A stretch of DNA of 64,000 bases from Aliishimia ponticola (GCF_004803475.1 NZ_SRKY01000001.1:434001-498000); one strand, 5' to 3'. Numbered from the stretch's first letter, positions 49,505 through 60,109 are shown. The notes: generated by a model not told the origin, from the letters alone. Numbers and translations: made by a program.

Positions 49505-50445
49505 CCAATCAACCTATCAGCGGCAATGACCTCGCACGGTTTTCGGGGCCCAACACGTTCATGCGCTTGCCGCAGGTCAATAATCTGACGGGGCTGGATG
49601 TGGCCGTGGTCGGCATCCCGATGGATATCGGAACATCCTGGCGGTCAGGCACACGGCTTGGGCCCAAGCAAGTGCGCTCTGAATCGGCGATGATCCGGCC
49701 CTACAATCTGCAAACCGGTGCCGCCCCGTTCGATAGTCTTAACGTCGGTGATATTGGTGACCTTGCCATTAACACATTTAACCTGCGCGACAGTCTTTCA
49801 ATCATTCAAGAGAGTTACGCGGCGATCCTCACCCATGACGTGACGCCGGTCGGCATTGGCGGCGACCATTCGCTGACCTTGCCGATCCTGCGGGCCATAG
49901 CCGGTAAATACGGACCCGTAGCGTTGGTGCATGTCGATGCCCATGCGGATGTGAACGATGACATGTTCGGCGAGCGTGAGACTCACGGCACGGTGTTTCG
50001 TCGCGCCTATGAGGAAAACCTCATCGTCCCGAACAAGACCTATCAGATCGGGCTACGCGGCACCGGCTATACCGCCGAGGATTTCTCCGAGGCGGCCGGA
50101 TGGGGGTTCCAGCAATTCATCGCGCCGGAACTTTGGCACCGCTCGCTCACCACGCTGGGCAGCGAAATTCGCCGCGATATCGGCACCGAAATGCCGGTCT
50201 ATATCTCTTACGACATCGACAGCCTTGACCCGGCCTTTGCGCCCGGCACCGGCACGCCGGAAATCGGCGGGTTGACCACGCCGCAAGCGATGGAACTGAT
50301 CCGAGCGCTGCGCGGACTGAACGTGGTTGGCTGCGATATGGTCGAGGTCTCTCCGCCCTATGATCCCAGTGGCAACACGGCGCTGACGGCGGCAAATCTT
50401 CTGTTTGAACTGCTCTGCATCCTGCCGGGCGTCACTTATCGGTGA
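49501..50445 (+). CDS. Ureohydrolase, second copy (guanidinobutyrase or agmatinase)
   Basis: Arginase-family enzyme of 314 residues. Ligands GGDHSLTLP, DAHADVNDD and YDIDSLDPAFAPGTGTP. The DAHADVNDDMFGE and THGTVFRRA stretches resemble guanidinobutyrase-type enzymes more than the upstream DAHTD copy, so the two probably differ in substrate. Translationally coupled to the first copy. Confidence 0.88.
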   Translation: MTNQPISGNDLARFSGPNTFMRLPQVNNLTGLDVAVVGIPMDIGTSWRSGTRLGPKQVRSESAMIRPYNLQTGAAPFDSLNVGDIGDLAINTFNLRDSLSIIQESYAAILTHDVTPVGIGGDHSLTLPILRAIAGKYGPVALVHVDAHADVNDDMFGERETHGTVFRRAYEENLIVPNKTYQIGLRGTGYTAEDFSEAAGWGFQQFIAPELWHRSLTTLGSEIRRDIGTEMPVYISYDIDSLDPAFAPGTGTPEIGGLTTPQAMELIRALRGLNVVGCDMVEVSPPYDPSGNTALTAANLLFELLCILPGVTYR

Positions 50446-50480
50446 GCGCGCGGGCGTCTCCTTTGCGAAAGGTTGAATAC

Positions 50481-50873
50481 ATGCTGTTTTGGGTAATCCT
50501 GCTTTTGGTCGTCGGGCTTTTGGCCTTCATCCGCCTTGCGCCGTCCGACCCTGCACGCTGGCACCAACCGGTCACCGCGCAGGCGGATAAGGACATGGCC
50601 TCTGGCGCGATCCGCGTCCTGCCCGGAGACGCGGCAACGCTGGCACGGCTCAAGGAGATCGCCCTGCAAACGCCGCGGACAGAGGTTCTGGCCGGGTCGG
50701 TCGAGGAGGGGCGGATCACCTTCGTCACACGGTCGAAAGTGATGGGCTTTCCCGATTACACTACGGCTGATTTACAGGACGAGCAGCTTCGGCTTTTTGC
50801 GCGGTTGCGCTTTGGCAAGTCAGATCTTGGGGTCAATGCCAAACGACTGGAGGGGTGGCTGGCGCAGCTGTGA
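50481..50873 (+). CDS. DUF1499 family protein
   Basis: Protein of 130 residues with one N-terminal membrane helix (MLFWVILLLVVGLLAFIRLA) and the DUF1499 domain ([32 protein letters not shown]). Function unknown. Start at 50481 chosen for the helix. Its last 54 bases overlap the convergent secreted-protein gene. Confidence 0.85.
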   Translation: MLFWVILLLVVGLLAFIRLAPSDPARWHQPVTAQADKDMASGAIRVLPGDAATLARLKEIALQTPRTEVLAGSVEEGRITFVTRSKVMGFPDYTTADLQDEQLRLFARLRFGKSDLGVNAKRLEGWLAQL

Positions 50874-51122
50874 GCTGAGACAGCCCTTCGACACCTCGCG
50901 CCACATCGGCACGTTAAGCGACATCTGGCATTGTGCCATGAACATGCGCCCATCCACCTGCAGGCAGATCGTTTCGCCCAGTTCGATACGGCTGCCACTG
51001 CTATCGGTGCAATAGCAATCGACCGTCTTGCCACTGGGGCTTGTGACATCGGCGATCGCAGGGGCCAGCGCGGGCAGGGCGGCCAGCAAGGACAGCAATG
51101 ACAAGGCAAATTGGCGCATCAT
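50820..51122 (-). CDS. Small secreted cysteine-containing protein
   Basis: Product of 100 residues. A signal peptide is at 1-24 ([16 protein letters not shown]), then [18 protein letters not shown] with paired cysteines and further cysteines in ICLQVDG, AQCQMS and GCLSS, so disulfides are expected in the periplasm. No named family recognised. It is divergent from prfA and overlaps the DUF1499 gene. Confidence 0.7.
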   Translation of the reverse strand: MMRQFALSLLSLLAALPALAPAIADVTSPSGKTVDCYCTDSSGSRIELGETICLQVDGRMFMAQCQMSLNVPMWREVSKGCLSSQLRQPPLQSFGIDPKI

Positions 51123-51184
51123 GCGACCATGCTAAGTCAGAACAGCGCCTTGACCAAGCCCCTGCTTTCGCGCAAGAGCTAGGC

Positions 51185-52237
51185 ATGATTACGCGCGACA
51201 AATTGGACCAAATTCGCCAACGCTTTCAGTTTCTTGAGGCGCAGATGGCCGAGGCCGCAGGCGCGGATGTGGCCAAGCTAGCCAAGGAATATGCCGACCT
51301 TCGCCCTGTGGTTGAGCAGATTGATGCCTATGACGCGCTGCGCTCGGATCTGGCCGAAGCCGAGGCGATGCTGGACGATCCCGAAATGAAAGCGCTTGCG
51401 GAAGAAGAGTTGCCCGCCTTACGTGCCGCCTTGCCCGAGGCCGAAGCCGCGCTGCAACTGACGCTGCTGCCCAAGGACGAAGCGGACACGCGCTCTGCCA
51501 TGCTGGAAATCCGGCCCGGCACCGGTGGGGACGAGGCCGCACTTTTTGCCGGGGACCTTCTGCGCATGTATACCCGTCTTGCCGAAGCGCATGGGTGGAA
51601 AGTGGATATCATCGAGGAACAGGCGACCGAACTGGGCGGCATCAAGGAGGTCGTGGCCAGTATCACGGGCGACAACGTCTTTGGGCGGCTCAAATTCGAA
51701 TCCGGCGTACACCGGGTGCAGCGTGTGCCGGAAACCGAAAGCGGCGGGCGGATTCACACCTCTGCCGCGACGGTGGCGGTCCTGCCCGAAGCCGAGGATG
51801 TGGATATCCAGATCGACGCCAATGATCTGCGCATCGACACGATGCGGTCCTCTGGTGCGGGCGGCCAGCATGTGAACACGACCGACAGTGCGGTGCGGAT
51901 CACGCACCTGCCGACCGGGATCGTTGTCACCAGCTCCGAGAAATCGCAGCACCGCAACCGCGAAAAGGCGATGCAGGTGCTCAAGGCCCGTCTGTATGAC
52001 ATGGAACGCCAGCGTGCTCATGACGAACGGGCGGCGGACCGAGCGTCCCAGGTCGGCTCGGGCGACCGGTCGGAGCGGATTCGCACCTATAACTTCCCGC
52101 AAGGGCGTATCACCGATCATCGGATCGGCCTCACGCTTTATAAGCTGGATGCGGTGATGCAGGGCGATCTGGACGAGATCATCGATGCGCTGATCGCCGA
52201 AGATCAGGCCCGCAAACTGGCGGAAATGGACGCATGA
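51185..52237 (+). CDS. prfA: Peptide chain release factor 1
   Basis: Releases nascent chains at UAA and UAG. The product has 350 residues with the catalytic GGQ ([12 protein letters not shown]) and the codon-recognition segment in the middle of domain 2. ATG at 51185 matches the family start; the frame is open upstream. It is coupled to prmC, which methylates its GGQ glutamine. Confidence 0.97.
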   Translation: MITRDKLDQIRQRFQFLEAQMAEAAGADVAKLAKEYADLRPVVEQIDAYDALRSDLAEAEAMLDDPEMKALAEEELPALRAALPEAEAALQLTLLPKDEADTRSAMLEIRPGTGGDEAALFAGDLLRMYTRLAEAHGWKVDIIEEQATELGGIKEVVASITGDNVFGRLKFESGVHRVQRVPETESGGRIHTSAATVAVLPEAEDVDIQIDANDLRIDTMRSSGAGGQHVNTTDSAVRITHLPTGIVVTSSEKSQHRNREKAMQVLKARLYDMERQRAHDERAADRASQVGSGDRSERIRTYNFPQGRITDHRIGLTLYKLDAVMQGDLDEIIDALIAEDQARKLAEMDA

Positions 52238-53076
52238 CCGCGGGCGAAGCACTGGCCGCGGCGGCGGCGCGCCTGCGGGCGGCGGGGGTGGACAGCCCTG
52301 CGCGCGATGCCCGGATATTGCTGGCCCATGCGGCCTCTGTCGACGCGGCCCGCATCACGCTGATCGCCCCCGAAGACCTGAGCCCCGATATCGAAGAGCG
52401 CTTTGTGAACCTCGTGTCGCTGCGCGCCGTGCGGGTGCCGGTGTCGCATCTGATCGGAGAGCGTGAATTCTATGGCCGCCGCTTCAAGGTGTCGCGCGAT
52501 GTGCTCGATCCACGTCCGGAAACCGAAACGCTGATCGAAACCGCACTGGCCGCGCCGTTCGGATCGGTTCTGGACCTTGGCACCGGGTCGGGCTGCATCC
52601 TTGTCACGCTTCTCGCAGAGCGCCCGCAAGCAGTGGGTACCGGCGTCGATATAAGCGAGGCCGCCTGCCTTCAGGCCAGTGCCAACGCGGTGCTGCACGG
52701 GGTCGAGGCGCGCGCCGATCTGCGCAAGTCGGATTGGTTTGACGGGGTCGAAGGGCGCTTTGATCTTATCGTCTCGAACCCGCCATATCTGAGCGCGGAC
52801 GAGATGCAGAACGTCCAACCCGAGTTGCAGCAGCACGAACCGCGTATTGCCCTCACGGACGAGGCGGACGGGCTGAGCGTCTATCGCATCATCGCCCGCG
52901 ATGCGGCGCGGTTCCTAAGCCCCGGCGGCCGCGTGATGGTGGAAATCGGCTGGACGCAGGCGCAGGACGTCTGCGCAATCTTTGACGCGGCAGGTTGGCA
53001 GACCATTCGCGTTTTGCAGGATTTGGGCGGCAAAGATCGTGTCATTCAGGCCCAGATGGCGGAAATCGGTAATTAA
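52234..53076 (+). CDS. prmC: Release factor glutamine methyltransferase PrmC
   Basis: Methylates the Gln of GGQ in release factors. The 280-residue product has an N-terminal helical domain, SAM motif [13 protein letters not shown] at about 111, and the NPPY active-site motif ([11 protein letters not shown]). Start overlaps the prfA stop (ATGA). Confidence 0.96.
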   Translation: MTAGEALAAAAARLRAAGVDSPARDARILLAHAASVDAARITLIAPEDLSPDIEERFVNLVSLRAVRVPVSHLIGEREFYGRRFKVSRDVLDPRPETETLIETALAAPFGSVLDLGTGSGCILVTLLAERPQAVGTGVDISEAACLQASANAVLHGVEARADLRKSDWFDGVEGRFDLIVSNPPYLSADEMQNVQPELQQHEPRIALTDEADGLSVYRIIARDAARFLSPGGRVMVEIGWTQAQDVCAIFDAAGWQTIRVLQDLGGKDRVIQAQMAEIGN

Positions 53077-53264
53077 TTGCCGCAAATTGCAGGTATTGCG
53101 CAATTTTGGCTTGCCCATCCATAGGCAGCATGTTTATCACCAAATAGTGACGCCCTCGGCAACGATGGCAGCGTCCTAGTCAAGCTCAAAGTCTGGCCAA
53201 TTAACATGGGTGCAGCGCGCGCCCCGGAGCCAGACAAATGACCAATCAAGGCAAGTCGTAGTTA

Positions 53265-53855
53265 ATGAAGTCTTCCAGATCCCGGTCCCGGAACAAGAAC
53301 CGTAACAACCGTCCTTCGGGCGGAAACGTGATCAATCGCGTTTTCGACAGCAGTGGCCCCGAAGGTAAGGTGCGCGGTACGCCGCAGCAGATCATCGACA
53401 AGTACAACCAACTGGCCCGTGATGCGCAATTGTCCAATGACCGCGTCGCGACCGAGAATTTCCAGCAGCACGCGGAACATTACCTGCGCCTTCTGAGCGA
53501 AGCGCAGCGTGAGGTCGATGCGCGCCGCGAGGAACAGGAACGCCAGAACCGCGAACGTCAGGCGGAACGCGACCGTGAACGGGCGGAACGTCAGGAACGC
53601 GAGTCCAATCAGGCGCAACAATCCGACGACACGCCGCCCGCAGGCGCTGGCGATCAGCCCGATGTGGCCGTCGTTGACGATCAGGTTGCCGATGCAGGCG
53701 CGGATAGCGGTCTGGTGGAAACACCGGAAAACAGCCCCAAGCCCAAGCGTCGCAGCCCGCGTAAACCGCGTGCGCCCAAGAAAGACGCCTCGGCAGAGCA
53801 ATCGGGCGATACGCCGGCGACACCGTCGAACGACGCACCCGAAGCTGCGGAATAA
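53265..53855 (+). CDS. DUF4167 domain protein
   Basis: Protein of 196 residues. A basic N-terminus (KSSRSRSRNKNRNNRP) and a conserved region at about 25-80 (GTPQQIIDKYNQLARDAQ; FQQHAEHYLRLL) define DUF4167. Residues 85-196 are charged and low complexity, with Lys/Pro/Ala-rich end. Likely nucleic-acid binding; function unknown. The 188 bases upstream hold no other gene. Confidence 0.88.
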   Translation: MKSSRSRSRNKNRNNRPSGGNVINRVFDSSGPEGKVRGTPQQIIDKYNQLARDAQLSNDRVATENFQQHAEHYLRLLSEAQREVDARREEQERQNRERQAERDRERAERQERESNQAQQSDDTPPAGAGDQPDVAVVDDQVADAGADSGLVETPENSPKPKRRSPRKPRAPKKDASAEQSGDTPATPSNDAPEAAE

Positions 53856-54698
53856 TTACTCTGCTTCCAGCGCCCGTGCGAGGGCGCAAAACCCTTCCAG
53901 AGACACCGTCTCGGCCCGATCGGTCGGGGCGATTCCCACGGCGTTGAGATGATCTTCGATCTGCGGAGACATCGATTTCAACGATGAGCGCAGCATCTTG
54001 CGGCGCTGGTTGAACGCTCTGGCCACAAGCCGTTCCAGAATGTCGGCCCGCGCGGGAAAGCGCGGTTCGGGCAGGGCGGTCAGATGCACCACAGCCGATG
54101 ACACTTTGGGCGGCGGGGTGAAGGCCTCGGGCGGCAGGCTCAGGGCAAGCCGCGCATCGGTGCGCCATTGGGCCAGCAGGGCCAGACGCCCATAGGCCTT
54201 GGAGCCGGGCTGCGCCACGATCCGTTCCGCCACCTCGCGCTGGAACATCAGCGTCAGGGTTTCCCAGACCGGCGGCCATTGCGGCGGGGTCAGCCAGCGA
54301 ACCAGCAATTCGGTGCCGACATTATAGGGCAGGTTGGCGACGATGCGGATTGGCGGCGTCAGATGCGCCAACGGGTCGATTTGCAGCGCGTCGCCTTCGA
54401 CCACCTCCAGCCGGCCGGGATAGCGGGCTGAAATCTCTGCCAGTGCGGGCAGGCAGCGCGGGTCTTTTTCAACGGCCAGCACCTTGCGCGCGCCTTCCGC
54501 CAAAAGCCCGCGCGTCAGCCCGCCGGGGCCTGGGCCGATCTCCAGCACGTCAGCGCCGGTCAGATCCCCGGCCGTGCGCGCGATCCGCGCCGTCAGGTTC
54601 AGGTCCAGCAGGAAGTTCTGGCCAAGCGCCTTGCGCGCGCTCAGCCCGTGCGTCGCAATCACTTCGCGCAGCGGCGGCAGGTCGTCGATCTGGCTCAT
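53856..54698 (-). CDS. rsmA: 16S rRNA (adenine-1518/1519-N6) dimethyltransferase RsmA (KsgA)
   Basis: Dimethylates two adenines of 16S rRNA helix 45 in late 30S assembly. The 280-residue product has [11 protein letters not shown] motif [12 protein letters not shown] and NLPYNV. ATG at 54698 overlaps the pdxA stop by 4 bases; the upstream open frame is a run-through. Last gene of the lpt operon. Confidence 0.97.
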   Translation of the reverse strand: MSQIDDLPPLREVIATHGLSARKALGQNFLLDLNLTARIARTAGDLTGADVLEIGPGPGGLTRGLLAEGARKVLAVEKDPRCLPALAEISARYPGRLEVVEGDALQIDPLAHLTPPIRIVANLPYNVGTELLVRWLTPPQWPPVWETLTLMFQREVAERIVAQPGSKAYGRLALLAQWRTDARLALSLPPEAFTPPPKVSSAVVHLTALPEPRFPARADILERLVARAFNQRRKMLRSSLKSMSPQIEDHLNAVGIAPTDRAETVSLEGFCALARALEAE

Positions 54699-55660
54699 GC
54701 CGCCGCCATCTTGGCCGCCATGCGCAGCGCTTCGATCATGGAACTGGGATTGGCGATGCCCTTGCCCGCAATGTCGAACGCGGTGCCGTGATCGGGCGAG
54801 GTCCGCACGAAGGGCAGCCCCAGTGTGACATTCACCCCCCGGTCGAAATCCAGCGTCTTGATCGGGATCAGCGCCTGATCGTGATACATGCAAATCGCGG
54901 CGTCATAGGTTTCGCGGGCGGCGGCGTGAAACATCGTATCCGCCGATTTCGGTCCGCTCACATCCAGCCCGCTTTGCGCAATCTCGTCGATCATCGGGCC
55001 GATCCATTCCAGTTCTTCGCGCCCCATCGCCCCGCCTTCGCCTGCATGGGGGTTCAGCCCCGCAACCGCCAGCCGGGGCGCGGCGATGCCGAACCGTTCG
55101 CGCAGGCCGGTAGCGGTGGTTTCGATCACCCGGCGCAACCGCCCCGGTGTCAGGGCAGAAGGCACGTCGGACAGGGCAATGTGAATGGTCGCAGGCACCA
55201 CCCGCAACTGGTCCGAGGCCAACATCATCACCACGTCCACATCGCCGCCCAGATGGGCGAGAAACTCTGTATGGCCGGGATAGGCAAAGCCCGCGCCGTC
55301 TTGCAGCACTTTCTTGTGGATAGGCGCCGTGCAAAGCGCCGAGGCGCTGCCGGACCGGACCAGATCGACTCCGATACGGATCGCATCGACCACCCCTTGC
55401 GCCAGCGACAAATCGGGCGTGCCGGGGGTCACGGGACCGGCAAAGCGATGCGGGAAGACGGGCAGGGCCGTGTCACAGACGCGCACTGCCTCTGCCGGAT
55501 CGGCGATTTCCGCGATTGGCGTGCCGCCCGGCAAGTGGCGCGGATCACCGATCCACAGCATCGGGACGTCGCCTTTCAGCTCTGCCCAGGCCGCTGCTGC
55601 GATCTCTGGACCGATCCCCGCCGGCTCGCCGCAGGTCACGGCAACGGGTAGGGCGCTCAT
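54695..55660 (-). CDS. pdxA: 4-hydroxythreonine-4-phosphate dehydrogenase PdxA
   Basis: NAD-dependent enzyme of pyridoxal phosphate synthesis (DXP-dependent route). The 321-residue product has GEPAGIGPE near the start, the HKK motif in [10 protein letters not shown], and metal-binding PGHTEFLA and MYHDQALIP. Overlaps both neighbours by 4 bases. Confidence 0.97.
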   Translation of the reverse strand: MSALPVAVTCGEPAGIGPEIAAAAWAELKGDVPMLWIGDPRHLPGGTPIAEIADPAEAVRVCDTALPVFPHRFAGPVTPGTPDLSLAQGVVDAIRIGVDLVRSGSASALCTAPIHKKVLQDGAGFAYPGHTEFLAHLGGDVDVVMMLASDQLRVVPATIHIALSDVPSALTPGRLRRVIETTATGLRERFGIAAPRLAVAGLNPHAGEGGAMGREELEWIGPMIDEIAQSGLDVSGPKSADTMFHAAARETYDAAICMYHDQALIPIKTLDFDRGVNVTLGLPFVRTSPDHGTAFDIAGKGIANPSSMIEALRMAAKMAAA

Positions 55661-56865
55661 TTCTCGCGGATGCGAGCGTCTGCGCGCAGCTCTTCCAGAA
55701 GGCTGTCGGCAAACCCGGACAAGCGTTCCTGCCGCAGGGAATTGGCCACGGCCTCGCGGCTGACCTCCTCATTGGCGGCGGTTGTGCGCCCGCAAAGCAT
55801 CAAGAAGACCAGCGATTGCCCATCGGCAGTGGTCAGTGCGGTGGAAACCTCGTTGTTGTCGAGCTTGGCCAGTTCCAACGCGATGTCCTGCGGAATGTCG
55901 CCCGGCGCTTGCGTGTCGCGCGCCAAGGCTTCTTCGGGGCGACCCTGCGCGATGCCGTAAAGATCGTCGCAAACATCGACCTTGGTGCGGATGCGCGCGG
56001 CCTCGGCCATGGCGGCTTCGCTCCGACCGCCGGGAATGTAATAGCGCGCATATTCGATGGCGGAATATTCCGGTGTGCTTGCGCCTGTTTCTTCGATCGC
56101 ACGCAACTGGAACAGCGCGACGGCATTGGGGATCGGGATCGGCTGGGTCACCTCGCCGGGGGCCAGCCCCAGAACCCGTGCCCGTAGGATCGGCGGCAGG
56201 TTGGACAGGGGCGCCCAGTCCAGTCGCCCGCCGCGACCGCGTGACGGGGTGGCGGAGAATTGGCGCGCATAGGACGAGAATTCAGCCTCGGTCGTGACCT
56301 GCGCGATACGTTCGGCCCGTGCCATCACCGTATCAAGCTGCGGCGGCGGGGCGGGCATGATGATTTCCGACAGCAGAACGCGCACGCCGCTGCCGGTGGT
56401 GGAGGCGGCCATAGCGCGGTCGATCTCGGCCTCTGAAATTTGCACGCGGTTGCCGAAACGGGCCCGGATCAGATCGCGCCACGCCACGCCCACCGCCACG
56501 AAATCGCGGAAGGTTTCCTCGGCAATGCCGCGTTGGGCCAGCGCCTTGATCAAGTCATCGGCGCTCAAATTCGCGCGGCTGGCGAATTCTTCCATGCCCT
56601 CGCGGATACCTTCTTCGGAAAGCTCCAGACCGACCTGCCGCAGCAACTGCGCGCGCAACCGGTCATCGATCAGTTCCTGCCGCACCACCGCATCGGTAGC
56701 GTTGGTCGGCGACACGACGCGCAGGAACAGGCGGCGCTGCTGCAATTCCCAGGCGGTGATGACATCCTCGTTGACCTCGATCACCGGGGCAAAGGGGTTC
56801 TGCGCCGACACCGGCGCGCCGCCCAGGACAAAGAGCGATGCAATCAGGAGAAAAACACGGGTCAT
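55657..56865 (-). CDS. surA: Periplasmic chaperone/peptidyl-prolyl isomerase SurA
   Basis: Escorts outer-membrane proteins such as LptD and porins to the BAM complex. The 402-residue product has a signal peptide ending in PVSAQ, an N-terminal SurA domain at about 25-150, and one parvulin-like region at about 160-280 (EIIMPAPP and FSATPSRGRGGRLDW). I chose ATG at 56865 because it overlaps the lptD stop (ATGA), as in the rest of the operon; an ATG 6 bases upstream is possible. Confidence 0.9.
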   Translation of the reverse strand: MTRVFLLIASLFVLGGAPVSAQNPFAPVIEVNEDVITAWELQQRRLFLRVVSPTNATDAVVRQELIDDRLRAQLLRQVGLELSEEGIREGMEEFASRANLSADDLIKALAQRGIAEETFRDFVAVGVAWRDLIRARFGNRVQISEAEIDRAMAASTTGSGVRVLLSEIIMPAPPPQLDTVMARAERIAQVTTEAEFSSYARQFSATPSRGRGGRLDWAPLSNLPPILRARVLGLAPGEVTQPIPIPNAVALFQLRAIEETGASTPEYSAIEYARYYIPGGRSEAAMAEAARIRTKVDVCDDLYGIAQGRPEEALARDTQAPGDIPQDIALELAKLDNNEVSTALTTADGQSLVFLMLCGRTTAANEEVSREAVANSLRQERLSGFADSLLEELRADARIREK

Positions 56866-59012
56866 GAGCATGATCGGGTATAACTTTCTGTTCCGGTTTG
56901 GGCCGAGAAGCCCCTTAACGCGATGGTAAAGCCGAAATTGGTCGAGGGCTCAACCGTTGTCGACGAGGCAAAGCGCCGTTCGACGGTCAGATCGACGGAC
57001 ACGCATTCGTTGTCATAGCCGATTCCAAGCCCTGCTTCGGCGGTTCTGTCGTCGCGGGCATCATAGCGCCAGTTGCCCGACAAGCTCCAGTGGCGGCTGA
57101 ACCGGTAATCGCCTTCGATATTGAATTCGGACACGGCCTCATCAATGTCGAGCGCCGGGTCATAGGCATACCAGAAATAGCTGCCCCCAAGGGTGAGCCG
57201 GTCATTTTCCCAGTCGCTGCGCAATTCGGCCTTGGAGAATTCGAAATCTTCGTCAAAGACCGCGCGCCCGGTAAAGGCCAGCCCGGCCTGCGACCGGATA
57301 TGCGTCGCCACCAGCAAGTCGGATACAGTGCCCTGAAGCCCGGAGGAGATGTTGAAATCCTCGACGGAATCCTCGCGGTAGATCTGCCCGAAAGTGACAT
57401 AGCTTTCCCAGCCGTCGGGGTCATAGCGTGCCCAGTTCAGGCCCAATGCGATCTGCCCGCCATGCTCGCGCCGGTCGGCCTCGGGGAAGCGAGAAAGCGA
57501 CAGCAGATTCCCCTCGTCGAATTCCACGCGCATGCTTTCATCATTGGCCACATCGGCCTGATTGTTACCGACCCAGCCCACTTGCAGGATCGGTTCCAGA
57601 AACTGGGTCGATCCGTCCGCGCCTTGGCGCGTCATCGGATAGCGCAGCGCGACAGAGGCTTGCGGGAAGGCATCCGCCTCGCGCCCGGCATAAGTGTCGT
57701 CCTGCTGCGTGTCGAAAACGTCGAAGGCCAGCCCGATCGTGGCATCCGCCTGCAACCCGCTTGCGAAAGTATAGGTCTTGAGCCATTCGAGTTCGCCATT
57801 CAGCCGCGTCACATCGCGCCCCGCGCCATCGGTGGAATCGTCCGAGCGGCGGTAATGCGAATGCGCGGTGAAGCCCAGCCGCACCTCGCCGCCGATCCGG
57901 GTCGGAAACAGTCGCCGTTCATAGATGATCTCGCCCACGATTGTCGGCAGCGTGTTGTTGTTTTCCCCCGCGCGGAGCGAGTTGTAACCGATGACAGCAG
58001 TGCGGATATACTCATCGCGCCGGGTGCGGCTGATCGCGATCTCGCTGTCCAGCCGGTCCTCGTCCGAATAGAAATAGTCGGACAGATAGGAATCGTCGCT
58101 CACCGCTTCGATGTCGAAGGACAGGACGAAATCGCGGCCCAGATCGAACGCGCCGCCGCCAAACAGGTAATAGCGGCGCCCATCTTCCAGCGTGTCGTCG
58201 CTGATTGCGCCCTCGAACTCGATATCGCCGCGCACAAAGGCCTGACGGTAGCGGAACTCGATCGTGCGCGTTTCAGACGACAGATAGGGTGTCAGCGTCA
58301 GGTCGCGGTGATCCCCCAGCGCGATGAAATAGGGCACCTTGATACCGGTCGACAGCTGCGACGTGGTCTTGATCGACGGGATCAGAAAACCGGTGGCCCG
58401 ATCCAGCGTCGGGTCCGGCAAACGCAGGCGCGGCAGATAGAAGATCGGCACGTCGCGCACCAGGAACTGCGCTTCATCGAAATAAAGCTGCTGTTCTTCC
58501 TGGTCGTGGATCACGCGCTTGGCCCGGATCTGCCAAAGTGGCGATTGACCGTCTTCGCAAATTTTACAGGCGGTTACGGCGGTTTTGTAAAGTTGGCTAT
58601 AGCGCCCGTTGACGCGGTTGATCTGTACCGCCGCCAATTGCAACTGCTGGTCCAGCACCATCCGCGCCGAACGCAGCACCCCGTTGCGCAGATCGGTATC
58701 AAGTTCCGCCTCGGTCGCCTGGATCACCACGCCAGAGCCATCGCGCAGCGTCAGCGGGCCTTCGAACGTGACCGTATCCGTCTTTTGATCATAGGTGATC
58801 GCTTGCGCCGTCAGCCGCCGGTTGCCTTGGAAAATCTCGACATTGCCGCGGGCCTGCAACACGCGGTCGCGGGTCACTTCGACGGAATCGGCCACCAGTA
58901 CGGCGGGTTTGTTGGCATCGGGGTCCGGCGCAGCCGTTTGCGCCCGAAGCGCACCCGGACCGGCGCAAATCATTGCGGCCAAAGCGAACAAGGCAGTCGC
59001 AAGCGTCTTCAT
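56862..59012 (-). CDS. lptD: LPS-assembly protein LptD
   Basis: Outer-membrane translocon component that inserts LPS in the outer leaflet. The 716-residue product has a signal peptide, an N-terminal beta-jellyroll at about 40-180 (LQARGNVEIFQGNRRL), and a long barrel. Few cysteines: a CKIC pair near 145, one in NECVS and one at the C-terminus (RSCS). ATG at 59012 chosen because the signal peptide starts there and it overlaps the lptG stop. Confidence 0.95.
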   Translation of the reverse strand: MKTLATALFALAAMICAGPGALRAQTAAPDPDANKPAVLVADSVEVTRDRVLQARGNVEIFQGNRRLTAQAITYDQKTDTVTFEGPLTLRDGSGVVIQATEAELDTDLRNGVLRSARMVLDQQLQLAAVQINRVNGRYSQLYKTAVTACKICEDGQSPLWQIRAKRVIHDQEEQQLYFDEAQFLVRDVPIFYLPRLRLPDPTLDRATGFLIPSIKTTSQLSTGIKVPYFIALGDHRDLTLTPYLSSETRTIEFRYRQAFVRGDIEFEGAISDDTLEDGRRYYLFGGGAFDLGRDFVLSFDIEAVSDDSYLSDYFYSDEDRLDSEIAISRTRRDEYIRTAVIGYNSLRAGENNNTLPTIVGEIIYERRLFPTRIGGEVRLGFTAHSHYRRSDDSTDGAGRDVTRLNGELEWLKTYTFASGLQADATIGLAFDVFDTQQDDTYAGREADAFPQASVALRYPMTRQGADGSTQFLEPILQVGWVGNNQADVANDESMRVEFDEGNLLSLSRFPEADRREHGGQIALGLNWARYDPDGWESYVTFGQIYREDSVEDFNISSGLQGTVSDLLVATHIRSQAGLAFTGRAVFDEDFEFSKAELRSDWENDRLTLGGSYFWYAYDPALDIDEAVSEFNIEGDYRFSRHWSLSGNWRYDARDDRTAEAGLGIGYDNECVSVDLTVERRFASSTTVEPSTNFGFTIALRGFSAQTGTESYTRSCS

Positions 59013-60109
59013 CCGTCCTCCGCGTGCAGCAGCAGCCCGAGCGCCAGCAAATTCGCTGCGACGGGAACCGCCCAAGTGGCCAGTGGCACCGCCAATTGAC
59101 CGTTTTCGCCAAGTATCACCGCGAAGCTGCGAATGAAATAGAGCGCGAAGCCCAGAAGCACCGCTGCCAGCACCGCAGGACCGGTCCCGCCAAAGCGCGT
59201 GTGGCGCATGGTAAAGGCCGCGCCGACCAGCACCATGGCCGCAAGAAACAAGGGCCGGGACAGTTGCGACTGGAACCAGACCTGATGGCGCCGGGCGGAA
59301 AAGCCCGCATGTTCCAACTGTGCGATAAAGCCCTGCATCTCCCAGATCGACACGCCAGAGGACGAGCCCAGAGATTCGCGAATCCGGTCCACGGTCAGCG
59401 AAGACGGCAGCTCAAGCCGCGCGTGCCGCAGCGCTTCGGCCTCGGCATTGGTGCCGCTTTGCAGGTTCCATTCCTTCGCCTGTGTCAGTACCCAGTGTCC
59501 GTCGGTAAGCTCTGCCGAGGCGGCTTCGATCCGGCGGTTGGGACCGACCTGCGGCGCATAGCTGAGGAAGGTCACATCATACAGCACCGACCCATCCGCG
59601 TTCGACCGCGCAGCGCGGATCACGGTTTGTCCATTGGTGTCGCCTTGGCGCAGCCACAGCCCTTCGCCCGATACCGAGAGCGCCGCATTGCCCCCCGTGC
59701 GATAGCCTTCCGACAGCGCGGCATACCGGTTTGAAAACGCGGCAATGATCGGCCCCAGCATGGTCACGGCCAACACACCGATGACCAGCGCGACAACCAC
59801 CGGCGCAATCAGCGACCGAATGGCCGACCGTCCGGCAGCGCGGGTTACGACAAGTTCAGAGGTCCGCGCAAGGCCGATGAACAGCATGATCGTCGCCAAA
59901 AGCAGGATCAGCGGCAGGATTTGATCCACCAGCCCCGGCGAGCGCAGGAACAACAGGCCCAGGATTTGCGGAAAGCTGACATCGGGCGCGGTGCCGAAAT
60001 CGCCCAGAAGCTCGAACAACTCGACCACGGCGCTAAGAGCATACAGCACGATCGTCAGTCCCAGAAAGCCCATGAAAAACCGCCGCGCGAAATACATATG
60101 CAGGATCAT
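59009..60109 (-). CDS. lptG: LPS export permease LptG
   Basis: Inner membrane permease of the LptB2FG ABC transporter that extracts LPS. The 366-residue product has six helices: three N-terminal (to about residue 115), a periplasmic beta-jellyroll, three C-terminal. ATG at 60109 overlaps the lptF stop (ATGA); the long upstream frame is run-through. Confidence 0.95.
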   Translation of the reverse strand: MILHMYFARRFFMGFLGLTIVLYALSAVVELFELLGDFGTAPDVSFPQILGLLFLRSPGLVDQILPLILLLATIMLFIGLARTSELVVTRAAGRSAIRSLIAPVVVALVIGVLAVTMLGPIIAAFSNRYAALSEGYRTGGNAALSVSGEGLWLRQGDTNGQTVIRAARSNADGSVLYDVTFLSYAPQVGPNRRIEAASAELTDGHWVLTQAKEWNLQSGTNAEAEALRHARLELPSSLTVDRIRESLGSSSGVSIWEMQGFIAQLEHAGFSARRHQVWFQSQLSRPLFLAAMVLVGAAFTMRHTRFGGTGPAVLAAVLLGFALYFIRSFAVILGENGQLAVPLATWAVPVAANLLALGLLLHAEDG

